37,662 nt of DNA from an uncultured Myxococcales bacterium (GCA_937872925.1 CALMUT010000192.1:1-37662), one strand, 5' to 3'; counted from the stretch's first letter, positions 16,995 through 25,737 are shown. A program made the numbers and translations. The notes: a model not told the origin generated them from the letters alone.

Positions 16995-18005
16995 TCAGTC
17001 GACGTACGCGCTCGGCAAGTTTTGCTTGCCCTTGTACAGCAACATGCCGTCAACGAGGGGCGGCGCGAAAATGGCGCCACCGACAGCCCACACGCCTGCA
17101 TCGGGATCGATCCAAACTGCGTGGAAGTCGTCGAATACGTCCAGGCCGTGCTTTTCATCGCGCCAAACCCCAGCCGCCCGCCGCAACAGGGTTCCGTTCA
17201 CGCCCACGGCGTAGCCGGTGTCAGCTTCGAGGCGCACGCCGAACAATGCCTTGGGCGATTCACTCGGGCTCACGTCCACAAAGCCTGGACCGGAGTCCTC
17301 CAGAATCACACCCCGGGAACCCGCGCCCACCGCCGCCCAGAGTCCGTCTCCGTTTGTATGGGTGGTCAACAAGCGAAAAGTCGTGGGCGTCGGCAGAACT
17401 TGAAACGCCTTGCCGTCGTAGTGAAGCGCGACCCCGTCGGCGCCGACGATACGCACGTCGGATGCGCTGGTGCCCCAGACTTTGAAGTACTGACTGATGG
17501 GCATGGCGGGTAGGTTCGGCGCATCCGCCCACGTCGTGCCGTCGTAGCGCCACACAAAGGCGTTGCCGCCGAAGGCATCGCCGCCCACGGCCCACATATC
17601 GTTCGGGTCCGCGCCCCAGACGCCGAAGACGATGCCTTGGCTGGACGGTGCGGGCATCTTGCTGAGCTTTCCGCCGCTCCATTTCAGGATCGTGCCCTGA
17701 GCGCCACTGATGAAGACCGGACCGCCCACAAAGCCGTGCGCCCACCACAGATCTGGCGCCGTGTTGGCAATGCGTTTCAATTCGGCGCCGTCGTAGTGAA
17801 GCAACATGCCGCCCTTGCCATCGCCGGGATCGCCCCCAACGAGCCAGACGTCGTCGCTGGCGGTGCCGGTGACGCTGATCAACGCACCCGGAAGTTGCGC
17901 CAGAGGCATGCGCCACGGCGTCGTTTCCTGCGGCTTGGTCTCGTCGCTGCCGCAGCCGGCGAGCCAGATGCAAAAAAGCACGCATGGGACCTTCGAAGTG
18001 TTCAT
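16995..18005 (-). CDS. Beta-propeller-like lipoprotein, last gene of the cytochrome operon
   Basis: Lipoprotein of 336 aa with lipobox LAGC (Cys18). The mature chain repeats a ~45-residue pattern of the type VWGADPNDMWAVGGD / VTGTASDDVWLVGGD / VWGTSASDVRIVGAD with HYDG or RYDG strands between, typical of a secreted beta-propeller. No haem motif or enzyme residues. The start ATG overlaps the stop of the dihaem cytochrome gene (ATGA, 18002-18005), so it belongs to the same transcript. Similar proteins are frequent among myxobacterial lipoproteins and are usually of unknown role; here it may be a docking scaffold for the cytochromes. Confidence 0.78.
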   Translation of the reverse strand: MNTSKVPCVLFCIWLAGCGSDETKPQETTPWRMPLAQLPGALISVTGTASDDVWLVGGDPGDGKGGMLLHYDGAELKRIANTAPDLWWAHGFVGGPVFISGAQGTILKWSGGKLSKMPAPSSQGIVFGVWGADPNDMWAVGGDAFGGNAFVWRYDGTTWADAPNLPAMPISQYFKVWGTSASDVRIVGADGVALHYDGKAFQVLPTPTTFRLLTTHTNGDGLWAAVGAGSRGVILEDSGPGFVDVSPSESPKALFGVRLEADTGYAVGVNGTLLRRAAGVWRDEKHGLDVFDDFHAVWIDPDAGVWAVGGAIFAPPLVDGMLLYKGKQNLPSAYVD

Positions 18006-20473
18006 AGGGACTCCAGGAACTTTGCGAGGTCTTCCAGTTGTTCGGCGCTCAGGTGGCTGGTGGCGCCGTGGGTGTCTGGCATGCCATTGGTCTCATTGTA
18101 TCCGACTTGATCCGGAGTCAGAGCGGGGTGTCCCGGGGTTGCCAATGCTTCGAGCAAAGAGCGAGCGCGTCCGTCGTGATAGAAACGCGCTGCACGATCC
18201 CATATCCCGCGCAGCTGCGGCACCCCGACGTGTAGCCCCCGTGCGTCTTGCTCTGTGTCGGGAAAGGTGCCCTCGAAGCGTGGGTTGACGAGATCTGCGT
18301 CGCCCCCGGTGATCGGGTTGCGGCGCGGAGTGATGAGCGCCGGGAAACGGATTGGCAGCGCGGACGGATCCCCCGTGGAAATCGTGGTGGTCGGCAGCGG
18401 GTGGCAGGTGGCGCAGCCCGTGGCGGTCGATTCGAAGATGCGCTCGCCTGCGCGCTGCGACGGCAGAGCGAGCCAAGCGTTGGGATTGGGTAAGAGCCGC
18501 GGACGCTGCATCAAGAACAAGCCGACGGCGCGCGTAGCGCCGGTAAAATCCAGGCGGACCCCTTCGCGGACGGTGTTGCCATCTACGTCTAGGTACTCGT
18601 CGAAGAGGCCATCGCCGAAGCTCCGGTCGCGGCCCACAAGCGCCTGCATTGCAGCACTGAAGTGTGCGTTGCGTGTCAGGTGCTTGCTGCCGTAGCGGCG
18701 ATTGGCGCATTCCGGCGGAGGATTGTCGCTGCAGTGCAACACATGATCGCAGCCGCTGAGGCTTGCGTCGGCGGCGCACTGATTCAAGCTGGGGTAGTTG
18801 CTCCAAATCAGCGGATCGAGTTGCTCGCAGCAGAAGTTCTCCTTGCGCGCGAACTCGTTGATCACTGGGAAGAAGTTGTTTTCGTCCATGGCGCTTTCGA
18901 AGAACCACGGGCGCGTATCGAAGGCGCCGCGGTACGCCATCTGCATGCGCACGCCGTACACGGGGTCCGCCTGCAATGGCATGGCGACGGGTTTGGCCAT
19001 GTTCCCGCCTTCGCGGTGGCAGTGCACGCAAGTCAGATCCCCGTCGATGCTCAGTCCGGCACTGACGAAATTGATGGCCTCGCCTATCTCCGCGTCCGTC
19101 GCGGGAAACTCACCGCCGGAAACATCGCCAACTAAAATGCGGTGCTCTGCGCCCGGGCCCTTTTCAAGATCCAACACGGTGACGTACTCGCCCAGGCGCT
19201 CTGCCACGTAGGCAAGGTTGCGCTCCGCATCGACGGTGATGCCCTGGGGCTGCATGCCGGTTGTGAAGAGTTCGCCGGCCTGTTGCTCCGTTGAGAGCTG
19301 GCCGTTCGATTGCACTCTGAAGCGCTGCACTTCGTTGGAACCAGAGCAGACGACGAACAGCTGCTGCCCATATAGAGCCATCTGTTCGGGAAGCGCACAC
19401 GCGACCAGCCAGGTGTCCTTGGGGGGCAAGAAGGCAGCGCGGGAGGCCGGCCAGGTGTCTGGTGCTGGCAGCAGCGCGCCGCGCTCGGGCTCGTCTGGGT
19501 CTACATCGCGATAGTCTCGGAACGCGATGCTGTCAGACGTGTAGTTGTGCAGGCGGTCACCGCTTCGATCGAAGACCGCAATCTCGTTCTGGAGGTCTTG
19601 AAACATCACGTTCGCGGTGCCGTCGCCGGGCTTGCCATCGCCGTCGGTGTCGAAGCCTTCGTCCGGCGGGTGATGCGTTCCCGTGCCGGTATGGGTTACG
19701 AAGACGTATTGATCCGTGGCGACCACGTCTCCTGGGGGTGAACCGAGGGCGACCCGCCGCGTTTCGATATCGGTGTGTGTGTCGATGACCGAGAGGCTCA
19801 TGCCGGTCATCGCCCCGACAAAGACCTGATTGCCATCGGGAGTGACGCTCAGGTCACGCGGGTTGTCGCCAACGGCAATGCCCATGGGCTGGTCCAGCTC
19901 GACGTGGGAGTAGTTGTCGCCCACGACCCGAAAGCCCGATCCCACCTCCAAGTCCCAGCGCAACACGGAGTCTTTCCAGCGGTTGGTCAGGTACGCGCGG
20001 GTGCCATTCGGCGTGAAAGCAATCTCGACGCTGTAGAACGGCACCTTGATCTCTGCCACGACGGCGTCTCGCTCCGTGTCGATGACACTGGCAAAGTTGG
20101 AAAAGCGGTTGGTGACCACGAGAAACCGCCCGGCAGGATGCAACGCCATGCCCGTTGGGCTCGCGCCCACGGAGATGTGTCGCAGCAACTTGCCGCGAAC
20201 TGTATCCACCACAGCGACACGGCTGTCGGGTTCGTCTTCCTGACCCTGCAGCGTGACGTAGAGCTTATCGCCGCGCTTCGAGAGCACCGGTTGGTAAGGA
20301 CGATCACGTTTGGGCTGCGGCGCCCACATCGGGTGCCGTGCGTCAAAGGGGTTTGCGCCCGTGCGCAGGGACACCCGCTCCGAAGCTTGTTCCGGTTCGC
20401 CATCGCCGCAGCCGCTTGCGGCGGCGCAAAGCAGAGACGCCGCGAGCGTCGCCAGGTGGCGGCCGGACTTCAA
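18002..20473 (-). CDS. Propeller/dihaem cytochrome c lipoprotein
   Basis: Large redox lipoprotein of 823 aa. The TTG at 20473 overlaps the preceding TGA (TTGA) and gives a signal peptide with ASGC (Cys22); a longer frame upstream is antisense-like Arg-rich and rejected. Residues 60-450 are a YncE-like seven-bladed propeller (RVAVVDTVRGKLLRHISVGASPTG, SVIDTERDAVV, DLSVTPDGNQVFVG). Residues 475-823 are a dihaem cytochrome c peroxidase/MauG-like region with CVHCH (482-486) and CATCH (687-691), and the typical VPQLRGIWDRAARFYHDGRA segment. Between the haems lies a Cys-rich insert (ENFCCEQ, CAADASLSGCDHVLHC). Likely an extracytoplasmic electron-transfer or peroxidase-type enzyme. Confidence 0.88.
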   Translation of the reverse strand: MKSGRHLATLAASLLCAAASGCGDGEPEQASERVSLRTGANPFDARHPMWAPQPKRDRPYQPVLSKRGDKLYVTLQGQEDEPDSRVAVVDTVRGKLLRHISVGASPTGMALHPAGRFLVVTNRFSNFASVIDTERDAVVAEIKVPFYSVEIAFTPNGTRAYLTNRWKDSVLRWDLEVGSGFRVVGDNYSHVELDQPMGIAVGDNPRDLSVTPDGNQVFVGAMTGMSLSVIDTHTDIETRRVALGSPPGDVVATDQYVFVTHTGTGTHHPPDEGFDTDGDGKPGDGTANVMFQDLQNEIAVFDRSGDRLHNYTSDSIAFRDYRDVDPDEPERGALLPAPDTWPASRAAFLPPKDTWLVACALPEQMALYGQQLFVVCSGSNEVQRFRVQSNGQLSTEQQAGELFTTGMQPQGITVDAERNLAYVAERLGEYVTVLDLEKGPGAEHRILVGDVSGGEFPATDAEIGEAINFVSAGLSIDGDLTCVHCHREGGNMAKPVAMPLQADPVYGVRMQMAYRGAFDTRPWFFESAMDENNFFPVINEFARKENFCCEQLDPLIWSNYPSLNQCAADASLSGCDHVLHCSDNPPPECANRRYGSKHLTRNAHFSAAMQALVGRDRSFGDGLFDEYLDVDGNTVREGVRLDFTGATRAVGLFLMQRPRLLPNPNAWLALPSQRAGERIFESTATGCATCHPLPTTTISTGDPSALPIRFPALITPRRNPITGGDADLVNPRFEGTFPDTEQDARGLHVGVPQLRGIWDRAARFYHDGRARSLLEALATPGHPALTPDQVGYNETNGMPDTHGATSHLSAEQLEDLAKFLESL

Positions 20474-21042
20474 GGAGCCCCACCGTCCTGGCACTGCAAG
20501 CCGCCGTCTTCCAGTTCGATGCACGCTTCCTCGTCGACGAGCTTGACGGTCGCGGCGGTGCTGGCGCTGCAGCCCGCGGCTTTGGCTTGCGCAGTGACGA
20601 GGGTGTCGCGGCCGATCACCTCGGCGATGGGTAGATCGTTGAAGAACACCAACACGTCGTCGGCGTACAAGGCGCCGTCGGTGCCGGCGCTCAACTCCAC
20701 CGTGTCGGCGCTCTGATTGTACGGCGCGTGCCCGTCGACTTCGATGCGAAAACCGAAGACTGCGGTCGTTGCGTCTACGCCGCTGACGCGCATGGTGGAG
20801 TCGATGTAGCGGAAGCCCTGGAAGCCCAAGGTGATCTCGCCGGAGTCGCCGTTCTTGAAGGGCACGAAGTCGCCGCTGCGTTTCGGACCCCAGGCAACTT
20901 CCAGTGTGCCGACGCAAGGCGCGCCCGCATCGGGCTTGGACTCGGCATCTTCCGAACAACCCAGCGCGCCAAACGCGGCCAAGGCGAGTGTTGCGCAAGG
21001 TACGACACCAAGTCGAATCTTGAAGTGGATCAAATTCCGCAT
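20470..21042 (-). CDS. Small lipoprotein of the cytochrome/DUF3570 operon
   Basis: Lipoprotein of 190 aa from the ATG at 21042, preceded by GGGAG with 9-nt spacing. Lipobox GALGC (Cys29). The mature part is predicted beta-rich (TLEVAWGPKRSGDFVPF, GEITLGFQGFRYIDSTMRV, VFGFRIEVDG) with two late Cys (AAGCSAS, EEACIE) and ends CQDGGAP. No haem site and no flavinylation motif is visible. It starts one base after the DUF3570 gene ends and its stop overlaps the dihaem cytochrome start, so it is fully embedded in the operon. I recognise no family. Confidence 0.72.
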   Translation of the reverse strand: MRNLIHFKIRLGVVPCATLALAAFGALGCSEDAESKPDAGAPCVGTLEVAWGPKRSGDFVPFKNGDSGEITLGFQGFRYIDSTMRVSGVDATTAVFGFRIEVDGHAPYNQSADTVELSAGTDGALYADDVLVFFNDLPIAEVIGRDTLVTAQAKAAGCSASTAATVKLVDEEACIELEDGGLQCQDGGAP

Positions 21043-21043
21043 C

Positions 21044-22153
21044 TTACATTTCTCCCGAAACACCCAAGGACGTGATGACCGCACGCCGCCCGGCTAAGGG
21101 CGCAAAGTTCTGAAAGTGCTGGTCCAAGATCTCCATCTTCATGGTGGCGCGCACCACGGCGACCTCGCTGCCGCGGGCAAGCTCCACCTCGCTGCGGAGC
21201 CCCGCCAGCCACGACCACTGTCGAGAAAGCACCTTGTCCGCTACGCGATACTTCGGCAGCCGACCGAAGGCCGTGCGGTAGCGTTCGCGATAGAACGAAG
21301 CGTCGCCCTGCACGTACCCACGTAGGGAACCGCCCAGCACCACGCGGTCGTTGAAGAACGCACGCTCCAGCTGGGTCTCTCCGGTATGGCTCACGACGCT
21401 CCATGAGTCCGTGTAGAAGCGGTAGCTCACGCCCCAAAACCAATCCGTCGCGATGGCCTTCTTGGTGCCAACCGCCAATGCGTGGCGCACCCGCTCCTCC
21501 GGAGATTGCTCCGGGACTAGCACGCGCGTCTGCGCCGGGTCGGACCAGCTGATCGCGACGAAGCGGTAGGGGCTGGCCTGGAATCCTGAGAGCAACTGCA
21601 CTTCGTAGGCGACCTGCAGCGTGGTTTTTGGGTCGACGCTCAAGCCAAAGCTCAGACCCACAGAGCCTTGGGTCAGATCCCGAAACGTGCTCTCGGGCTC
21701 TCCACTCCGGCCCACGCGATCGACGTTCAAGCGTCCGTCGATTCGCAAGTCGATGTTGCGCTCCCACAGTTCGGTGCGTGCCGCCGCTGCAAAACCCTGA
21801 GAACGGTAATCTGGCTCCCAGCTCGGCACGTAGCGCGCAGACAACGTGGTTTCTGCGTTTGGGCGATAGCCCGCGCCCAGACGCAGGCCGTGACGCACTT
21901 CCTCGTAGCCGCGCGGTGAAGCCGCGGACACGACATCTACGCTGGCAGCACTGATGATGTCGGCGTCGTAGCCGGCTTCCAGCTGGTAGCGGTCCTCCAG
22001 CTCTACTTCGCCGCTGACCTGCGGTGATAGCACGGTCAAGGCGTCGTCGTCCGAGTACACCGAGAGCCAAGCGCCTGCGCGCCCATCGCCCTGCGCCGAA
22101 AGCGACAACAGCAGCAGCGCCGCGGCGGCGCGCAGGCCTACTTGCAACCGCAT
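21044..22153 (-). CDS. DUF3570 family outer-membrane beta-barrel protein
   Basis: Predicted outer-membrane barrel of 369 aa. The ATG at 22153 gives an Ala/Leu signal peptide (RAAAALLLLSLSAQGDGRAGA). The mature start SVYSDDDALTVLSPQVSGEVELEDRYQLEAGYDADIIS..ASVDVVSAAS is the characteristic DUF3570 opening, followed by about 12-14 amphipathic strands (GLRLGAGYRPNAETTLSARY, SVGLSFGLSVDPKTTLQVAY). DUF3570 genes are known to co-occur with DUF4266 lipoproteins in uncharacterised transenvelope redox loci, often with the flavin transferase ApbE; no ApbE is in this window. It overlaps the DUF4266 gene by 16 nt. A role as porin sheath for the neighbouring cytochromes is inference. Confidence 0.85.
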   Translation of the reverse strand: MRLQVGLRAAAALLLLSLSAQGDGRAGAWLSVYSDDDALTVLSPQVSGEVELEDRYQLEAGYDADIISAASVDVVSAASPRGYEEVRHGLRLGAGYRPNAETTLSARYVPSWEPDYRSQGFAAAARTELWERNIDLRIDGRLNVDRVGRSGEPESTFRDLTQGSVGLSFGLSVDPKTTLQVAYEVQLLSGFQASPYRFVAISWSDPAQTRVLVPEQSPEERVRHALAVGTKKAIATDWFWGVSYRFYTDSWSVVSHTGETQLERAFFNDRVVLGGSLRGYVQGDASFYRERYRTAFGRLPKYRVADKVLSRQWSWLAGLRSEVELARGSEVAVVRATMKMEILDQHFQNFAPLAGRRAVITSLGVSGEM

Positions 22154-22356
22154 CCACCGCCCGCCTCTCCGGTTGCACCTTGGGTGGTCTCCCGCGCGCC
22201 CAGCATGTGTCGACGTGCCCGAGCCTCTTCGGGGCGGCTGTCGCTGGTCATGCATCGGTGCGCCAAGGTGTTGCGCTGCCAGGGGCGCACGGGTGTGCAA
22301 CCTGCGAGAAATAGCAGGGCAAGAACGAGACTCAGTCCCAGAAGCACCCGCGTCAT
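22138..22356 (-). CDS. DUF4266 lipoprotein with Cys-rich C-terminus
   Basis: 72-residue lipoprotein. Signal peptide with lipobox LAGC, then the DUF4266 signature: VRPWQRNTLAHRCM, an acidic/helix segment with RRHMLGARETTQGA, and a glycine/cysteine terminus GGGCGCK. The clustered GCGC end could bind a metal or form a disulfide with a partner. The family is nearly always encoded next to DUF3570, as here (16-nt overlap), and is thought to act with it at the outer membrane. The start ATG overlaps the preceding gene's stop (22353-22356). Confidence 0.85.
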   Translation of the reverse strand: MTRVLLGLSLVLALLFLAGCTPVRPWQRNTLAHRCMTSDSRPEEARARRHMLGARETTQGATGEAGGGCGCK

Positions 22357-22787
22357 GGCCACCCCGTTTCTACCCAAGCCAGCAGAACTCGGTAGTCACG
22401 GTCCGTCGTCGCCTCGAATACGTCTCCGCCGCCGTGGTAGACGGCAGCGGCGGAGCCAAGGGGTTTTTCTAATAGAAGGGTATGAGACGGTCCGTCGCCT
22501 TCGGAAGACAGCACGCAGCTGAGCGTGTAGTTGTGGCGGAGTTCCTCGTCCGTCAGGGCTTCGTCGACGTGCGTACGCGCCGGGTCCATGCGGTATCGAC
22601 GCACGCTGTACACCGCCAGGGGTCGCTCAGGGCGCCCGTGGCAGGAAGCGTTGCCACAATGCTCGGCAAGCACTGGCTGCACGTCGTTCACGAAGGTTCC
22701 ATAGTCGTGCCAGCGCACCTGCGCCGTGTCCTGTTCAGGGCTGCTGCACGCTGTGCCCAGCACCAAGAGCGCCAGCGCGGCTCTCAC
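22353..22787 (-). CDS. Small monohaem cytochrome c lipoprotein with CX4CH site
   Basis: Lipoprotein of 144 aa using the GTG at 22787, which overlaps the preceding stop as GTGA; a start at 22829 is possible. Lipobox GTAC (Cys14). One haem site, CGNASCHG (Cys44, Cys49, His50), has four rather than two residues between the cysteines. Downstream are LLLEKPL, YHGGGDVF and DRDYRVLLAWVETG. The whole body (TFVNDVQPVL to the end) matches two modules at the N-terminus of the adjacent four-haem protein, with the H-x-GG residue a candidate second haem ligand. It is probably a freestanding electron carrier docking to that protein. Confidence 0.82.
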   Translation of the reverse strand: MRAALALLVLGTACSSPEQDTAQVRWHDYGTFVNDVQPVLAEHCGNASCHGRPERPLAVYSVRRYRMDPARTHVDEALTDEELRHNYTLSCVLSSEGDGPSHTLLLEKPLGSAAAVYHGGGDVFEATTDRDYRVLLAWVETGWP

Positions 22788-25663
22788 GGCGCACCGTCCG
22801 ACCGATAGGGCGCGCCGACGTCGATCCATCGGATCAGATCGAGCTTCTGCGCGTCGGTCAGAGGTGGATCACCCGGACACTGCCCGTCGACCTTGCGGGG
22901 CGCGTCTAACTCGCGGCCCAGGACACGTTCGAGCAAGTAGCTTTGCCGCGCGCTTGGCGTCGTCGCGTCGACGTATGCGTGATCTCCGCCGGAAAAGGAT
23001 CCCGCCGCGAGCAGCGCTTCGTAGGCGGCGTCGAACTTCGCGGTCTTGGTGCGTTCGAGGGACAGTCCGCCGGCCGGGTCGGCGCCAGCGTGGCAGCTGA
23101 CACAGGATGCCTCCAGCATCGAGGCAATGGCGCCTTGGAAGACGATGTTTGTGGGATCCGAACCCACCACAACGGGAGCCAGCGGTCGCCGGGGATCGAG
23201 GTTTTCGTGAGTGGCAAGGGTCACCGACGCGGTCGTGATCAAATCCGGCACGGGTCCCCCGACGTCTCCGCGCTTGCCAGAGAGGCCACCGTGACAGCCG
23301 GCGCACAGCACGGGATACAGCTCCGGGGAGACCCCACCGGGGAACTTCTCGCCGGGCGCCACGTAAATCCAACGATTGTGCTGCGTGCCGACGGCCATGC
23401 GATCGCTGTCGAGCAGCTGCAGTCGGAACGCGCGGTCCGCAGGCACGCTTGCGAACACGGAACCGCCCATGAGCGGAACTTCGCCCAGCAAGCGGGCAGC
23501 CATATTCGAGCTGAGCCCGGTTGGCGCGGCGCCGTGCAGCGCCGGCGTCGTTGGGATCGCTTCGACGAAGCGCGCGTACGCAAGGTCAGTGCGCAGCGAC
23601 TTTGCGCCGTGTTGCCCCAGATTGGAGAAAATGGCCTCAAGGGTCTGCACGTAGCGATGGGAGAACACCCCAGTATCGGTCGTGCGTTCGCGGTCCCAGG
23701 CATGCGCGTGGCCGGGGTCGTCCTCGAGGGGGCGCACCACGATGGGTTCCGCGTCGTATTCGGAGAGACCGGATTGATCCAGCAGCGTCGTCTCCGCTGC
23801 GATCGCTGGCTCGCCCGTGTTGCGCTTCTCCTCTAGCTGCACGATCGCGAGTCCCATGTCGGGAGCGGCGCCGGGATCGTCCAAGTTCAGCGCCGACGCG
23901 GCACGCGTGACGAGAATGCGGCCGTCCGGGAGCGGCACTGGGTGGCGGTAGAGGCCGCCGGCGGACCAGCCGCTTTGGGTGACGGATGTCGAAACCCGGC
24001 TGAAAGCGTGACGGAATCCGCCAACCGCCGCCAGCCCTTCGCTCCCCACGGGGATCTCGGGTCCAAACTGACGATCGAATATCGCTAAGGTTCCGCCGCG
24101 CCACAGATTGTCGCGGCCCAACAGCACGCAGCTAAAGCGCCCGTCCGGCAAGGTGCGCATGCCGTAGACCACGCTGTCTACAAGGGACACCCCGTGGTGC
24201 ACATGCAGCTCGGGATCGCCGTGGAAACTCTTGTTATGATCCAGGGGCATACGGAACACCGGTGCTTCGAAGCGCGCGCCGATGGTGCGTCGCATCGTGA
24301 ACGCCAGGGTGCCATAGGCCTTGCCCGTGGGAATGAAGCTCGGAGTGATCTCCGGCGACGGGCTGAAGGTCATGCGCTCGAGGACTCCCGAGCTTGGCTC
24401 GACGGCCCAAATCTCCGAGTCGGCGGTATCGAAGCCGTCCGCCAGGTGTCCAGCGCGGGTCGACGCAAAGTAGATCCGGCCGTCTGGTCCGTAGGTCGGC
24501 TGCACGTTCATGGCGCTACCCCCGCCGGGCAACTGCGCGCTGTCTTCGGTCAGTTTGCGGAAGCCGTCGCCCTCGACACCCACTTCGTAGATGTTGAAGG
24601 CGTCGGCGGCAGACTGGCGCATGGCAAACGCCACCCGCTTGCCATCGTGGCTGACCGCCGGATCGCGTATGTCGGCCGCTTGTGAGTGCAGCGCCTGCGT
24701 CAAATTGCGCAGCTTGCCGCCAGGGGTTGCCGGTTCCAGCACCCATAGATCCGTTCCGGGATTGAAGGCATCTTGAACGAACGCGCCCTGGGGCTGAACC
24801 GGGCCGCGCACGAAGACCACGCCGCGGACCTCCGGAGTTTGCGATCCGAGCACGGCCTGTCGTTCCGCATTCGCCCATTGCACGATTGCGCCGGCTTCGT
24901 CGCTGTTGGTACTCGCGAAAAAAATGTCGTTGCCGCCGCGATGCGCAATGCCGCCGGCGTCGAGGGGCAGCGTCTTACGGAGCAAGCGCGAGAGTCGCGG
25001 GTCGCCACCGAGATGCAGATGGATACGGGCCTGTTCGTAGTTCTTCGCGACCGCTGCGGTTGAAAAGCGCGTGGCGCCGTGAAGTGAGATCGGCGGCTCG
25101 AAGTTCGTGAACGGCGCCACGGAGCCGTGGCAGGTCTGGTTCATGCACTGCCGTGTGGCCAAAAGCGGCAACACATCGTCCATGAACAGGCGCTGGTTGT
25201 CTGTGAGCTCCTCTGGCCGCCGGCCCTCGCCACCACCCGTCTCGCTCGCGATCCAATCGAGCAGGATGCGATACCGAGGGTCGTCGGTCTTGGGAAACTC
25301 GTGGCCCCCGGCGTGGTGCTCCCCTCCCGCTTCGAGCGCTAGGGGCTTTCTGAGCAGCGAAGAGAACTCGCCTGGCTCCAGCGTGTTGATGCGCGACTTG
25401 GCACGTTCGTAGGCCTGTTCATTGTCCGCGACGGTCCCGTCGTGGCGAATGCGCACAAAAAAGAAGCTGAAGTCGACCACTTCACCGCGGGCTTCGGCGT
25501 CTGGCGCCACGCCGTGGCACGCGCTGGACAAACAGTTTTGTTCAAGCAGCGGCACGACGTCCTGCACGAAGACTTCACGCGGCGACGGTGAACCACACGC
25601 AGTTGCCCCGCTGAATGTAAGAAAAGAAAACCACCGTGCCAGCGGGTGGGCACCGCGCGCCAT
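22784..25663 (-). CDS. Four-haem HZS-alpha-like cytochrome lipoprotein
   Basis: First gene of the redox operon, 959 aa from the ATG at 25663. Signal peptide with TAC (Cys23). Two tandem CX4CH modules come first: CLSSACHG (44-51) and CMNQTCHG (173-180), each followed by LLRKPL/LLRKTL, HxGG and an IVQW/ILLDW end. Residues 300-590 are a TolB/PD40-like propeller (DPAVSHDGKRVAF, PTYGPDGRIYFAST, LYRHPVPLPDGRILVT). The C-terminal part has CAGCH (787-791) and CVSCH (854-858) around a segment (LQLLDSDRMAVGTQHNRWIYVAPGE, in parts) reminiscent of the HZS-alpha family of hydrazine-synthase-related proteins. Hydrazine chemistry should not be assumed; family resemblance is from memory. Confidence 0.85.
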   Translation of the reverse strand: MARGAHPLARWFSFLTFSGATACGSPSPREVFVQDVVPLLEQNCLSSACHGVAPDAEARGEVVDFSFFFVRIRHDGTVADNEQAYERAKSRINTLEPGEFSSLLRKPLALEAGGEHHAGGHEFPKTDDPRYRILLDWIASETGGGEGRRPEELTDNQRLFMDDVLPLLATRQCMNQTCHGSVAPFTNFEPPISLHGATRFSTAAVAKNYEQARIHLHLGGDPRLSRLLRKTLPLDAGGIAHRGGNDIFFASTNSDEAGAIVQWANAERQAVLGSQTPEVRGVVFVRGPVQPQGAFVQDAFNPGTDLWVLEPATPGGKLRNLTQALHSQAADIRDPAVSHDGKRVAFAMRQSAADAFNIYEVGVEGDGFRKLTEDSAQLPGGGSAMNVQPTYGPDGRIYFASTRAGHLADGFDTADSEIWAVEPSSGVLERMTFSPSPEITPSFIPTGKAYGTLAFTMRRTIGARFEAPVFRMPLDHNKSFHGDPELHVHHGVSLVDSVVYGMRTLPDGRFSCVLLGRDNLWRGGTLAIFDRQFGPEIPVGSEGLAAVGGFRHAFSRVSTSVTQSGWSAGGLYRHPVPLPDGRILVTRAASALNLDDPGAAPDMGLAIVQLEEKRNTGEPAIAAETTLLDQSGLSEYDAEPIVVRPLEDDPGHAHAWDRERTTDTGVFSHRYVQTLEAIFSNLGQHGAKSLRTDLAYARFVEAIPTTPALHGAAPTGLSSNMAARLLGEVPLMGGSVFASVPADRAFRLQLLDSDRMAVGTQHNRWIYVAPGEKFPGGVSPELYPVLCAGCHGGLSGKRGDVGGPVPDLITTASVTLATHENLDPRRPLAPVVVGSDPTNIVFQGAIASMLEASCVSCHAGADPAGGLSLERTKTAKFDAAYEALLAAGSFSGGDHAYVDATTPSARQSYLLERVLGRELDAPRKVDGQCPGDPPLTDAQKLDLIRWIDVGAPYRSDGAP

Positions 25664-25707
25664 AGCCACACGTTTACTCCCGATGCGGACCGCGCGCCCG
25701 CCGGCCA

Positions 25708-25719
25708 TGACATATGTCA
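25708..25719. promoter_or_regulatory. Palindrome TGACATATGTCA upstream of the redox operon
   Basis: A perfect 12-bp palindrome lies 45 bp upstream of the first start codon of the cytochrome operon (25663), in the 74-bp gap after the MYXO-CTERM-like gene (25738). Its symmetry and position fit a transcription-factor site; which regulator family is not clear. Confidence 0.45.
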
Positions 25720-25737
25720 ACCGTGCCCGCGTCCAGG

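Noticed and set aside
20474..20998. N-terminal extension of the propeller/dihaem cytochrome frame
   Set aside because: The extension is Arg-rich and overlaps the preceding lipoprotein gene out of frame; signal peptide, lipobox and TTGA overlap support the start at 20473.
20470..21042. FMN-binding role for the small lipoprotein in the DUF3570 operon
   Set aside because: Expected ApbE flavinylation motif (D-x-x-T/S-G-A-T-like) is not present in the translated sequence.
22784..25663. Hydrazine synthase function for the four-haem protein
   Set aside because: Resemblance to HZS-alpha is limited to the propeller/haem architecture; beta and gamma subunits are absent and anammox is not expected in this lineage.
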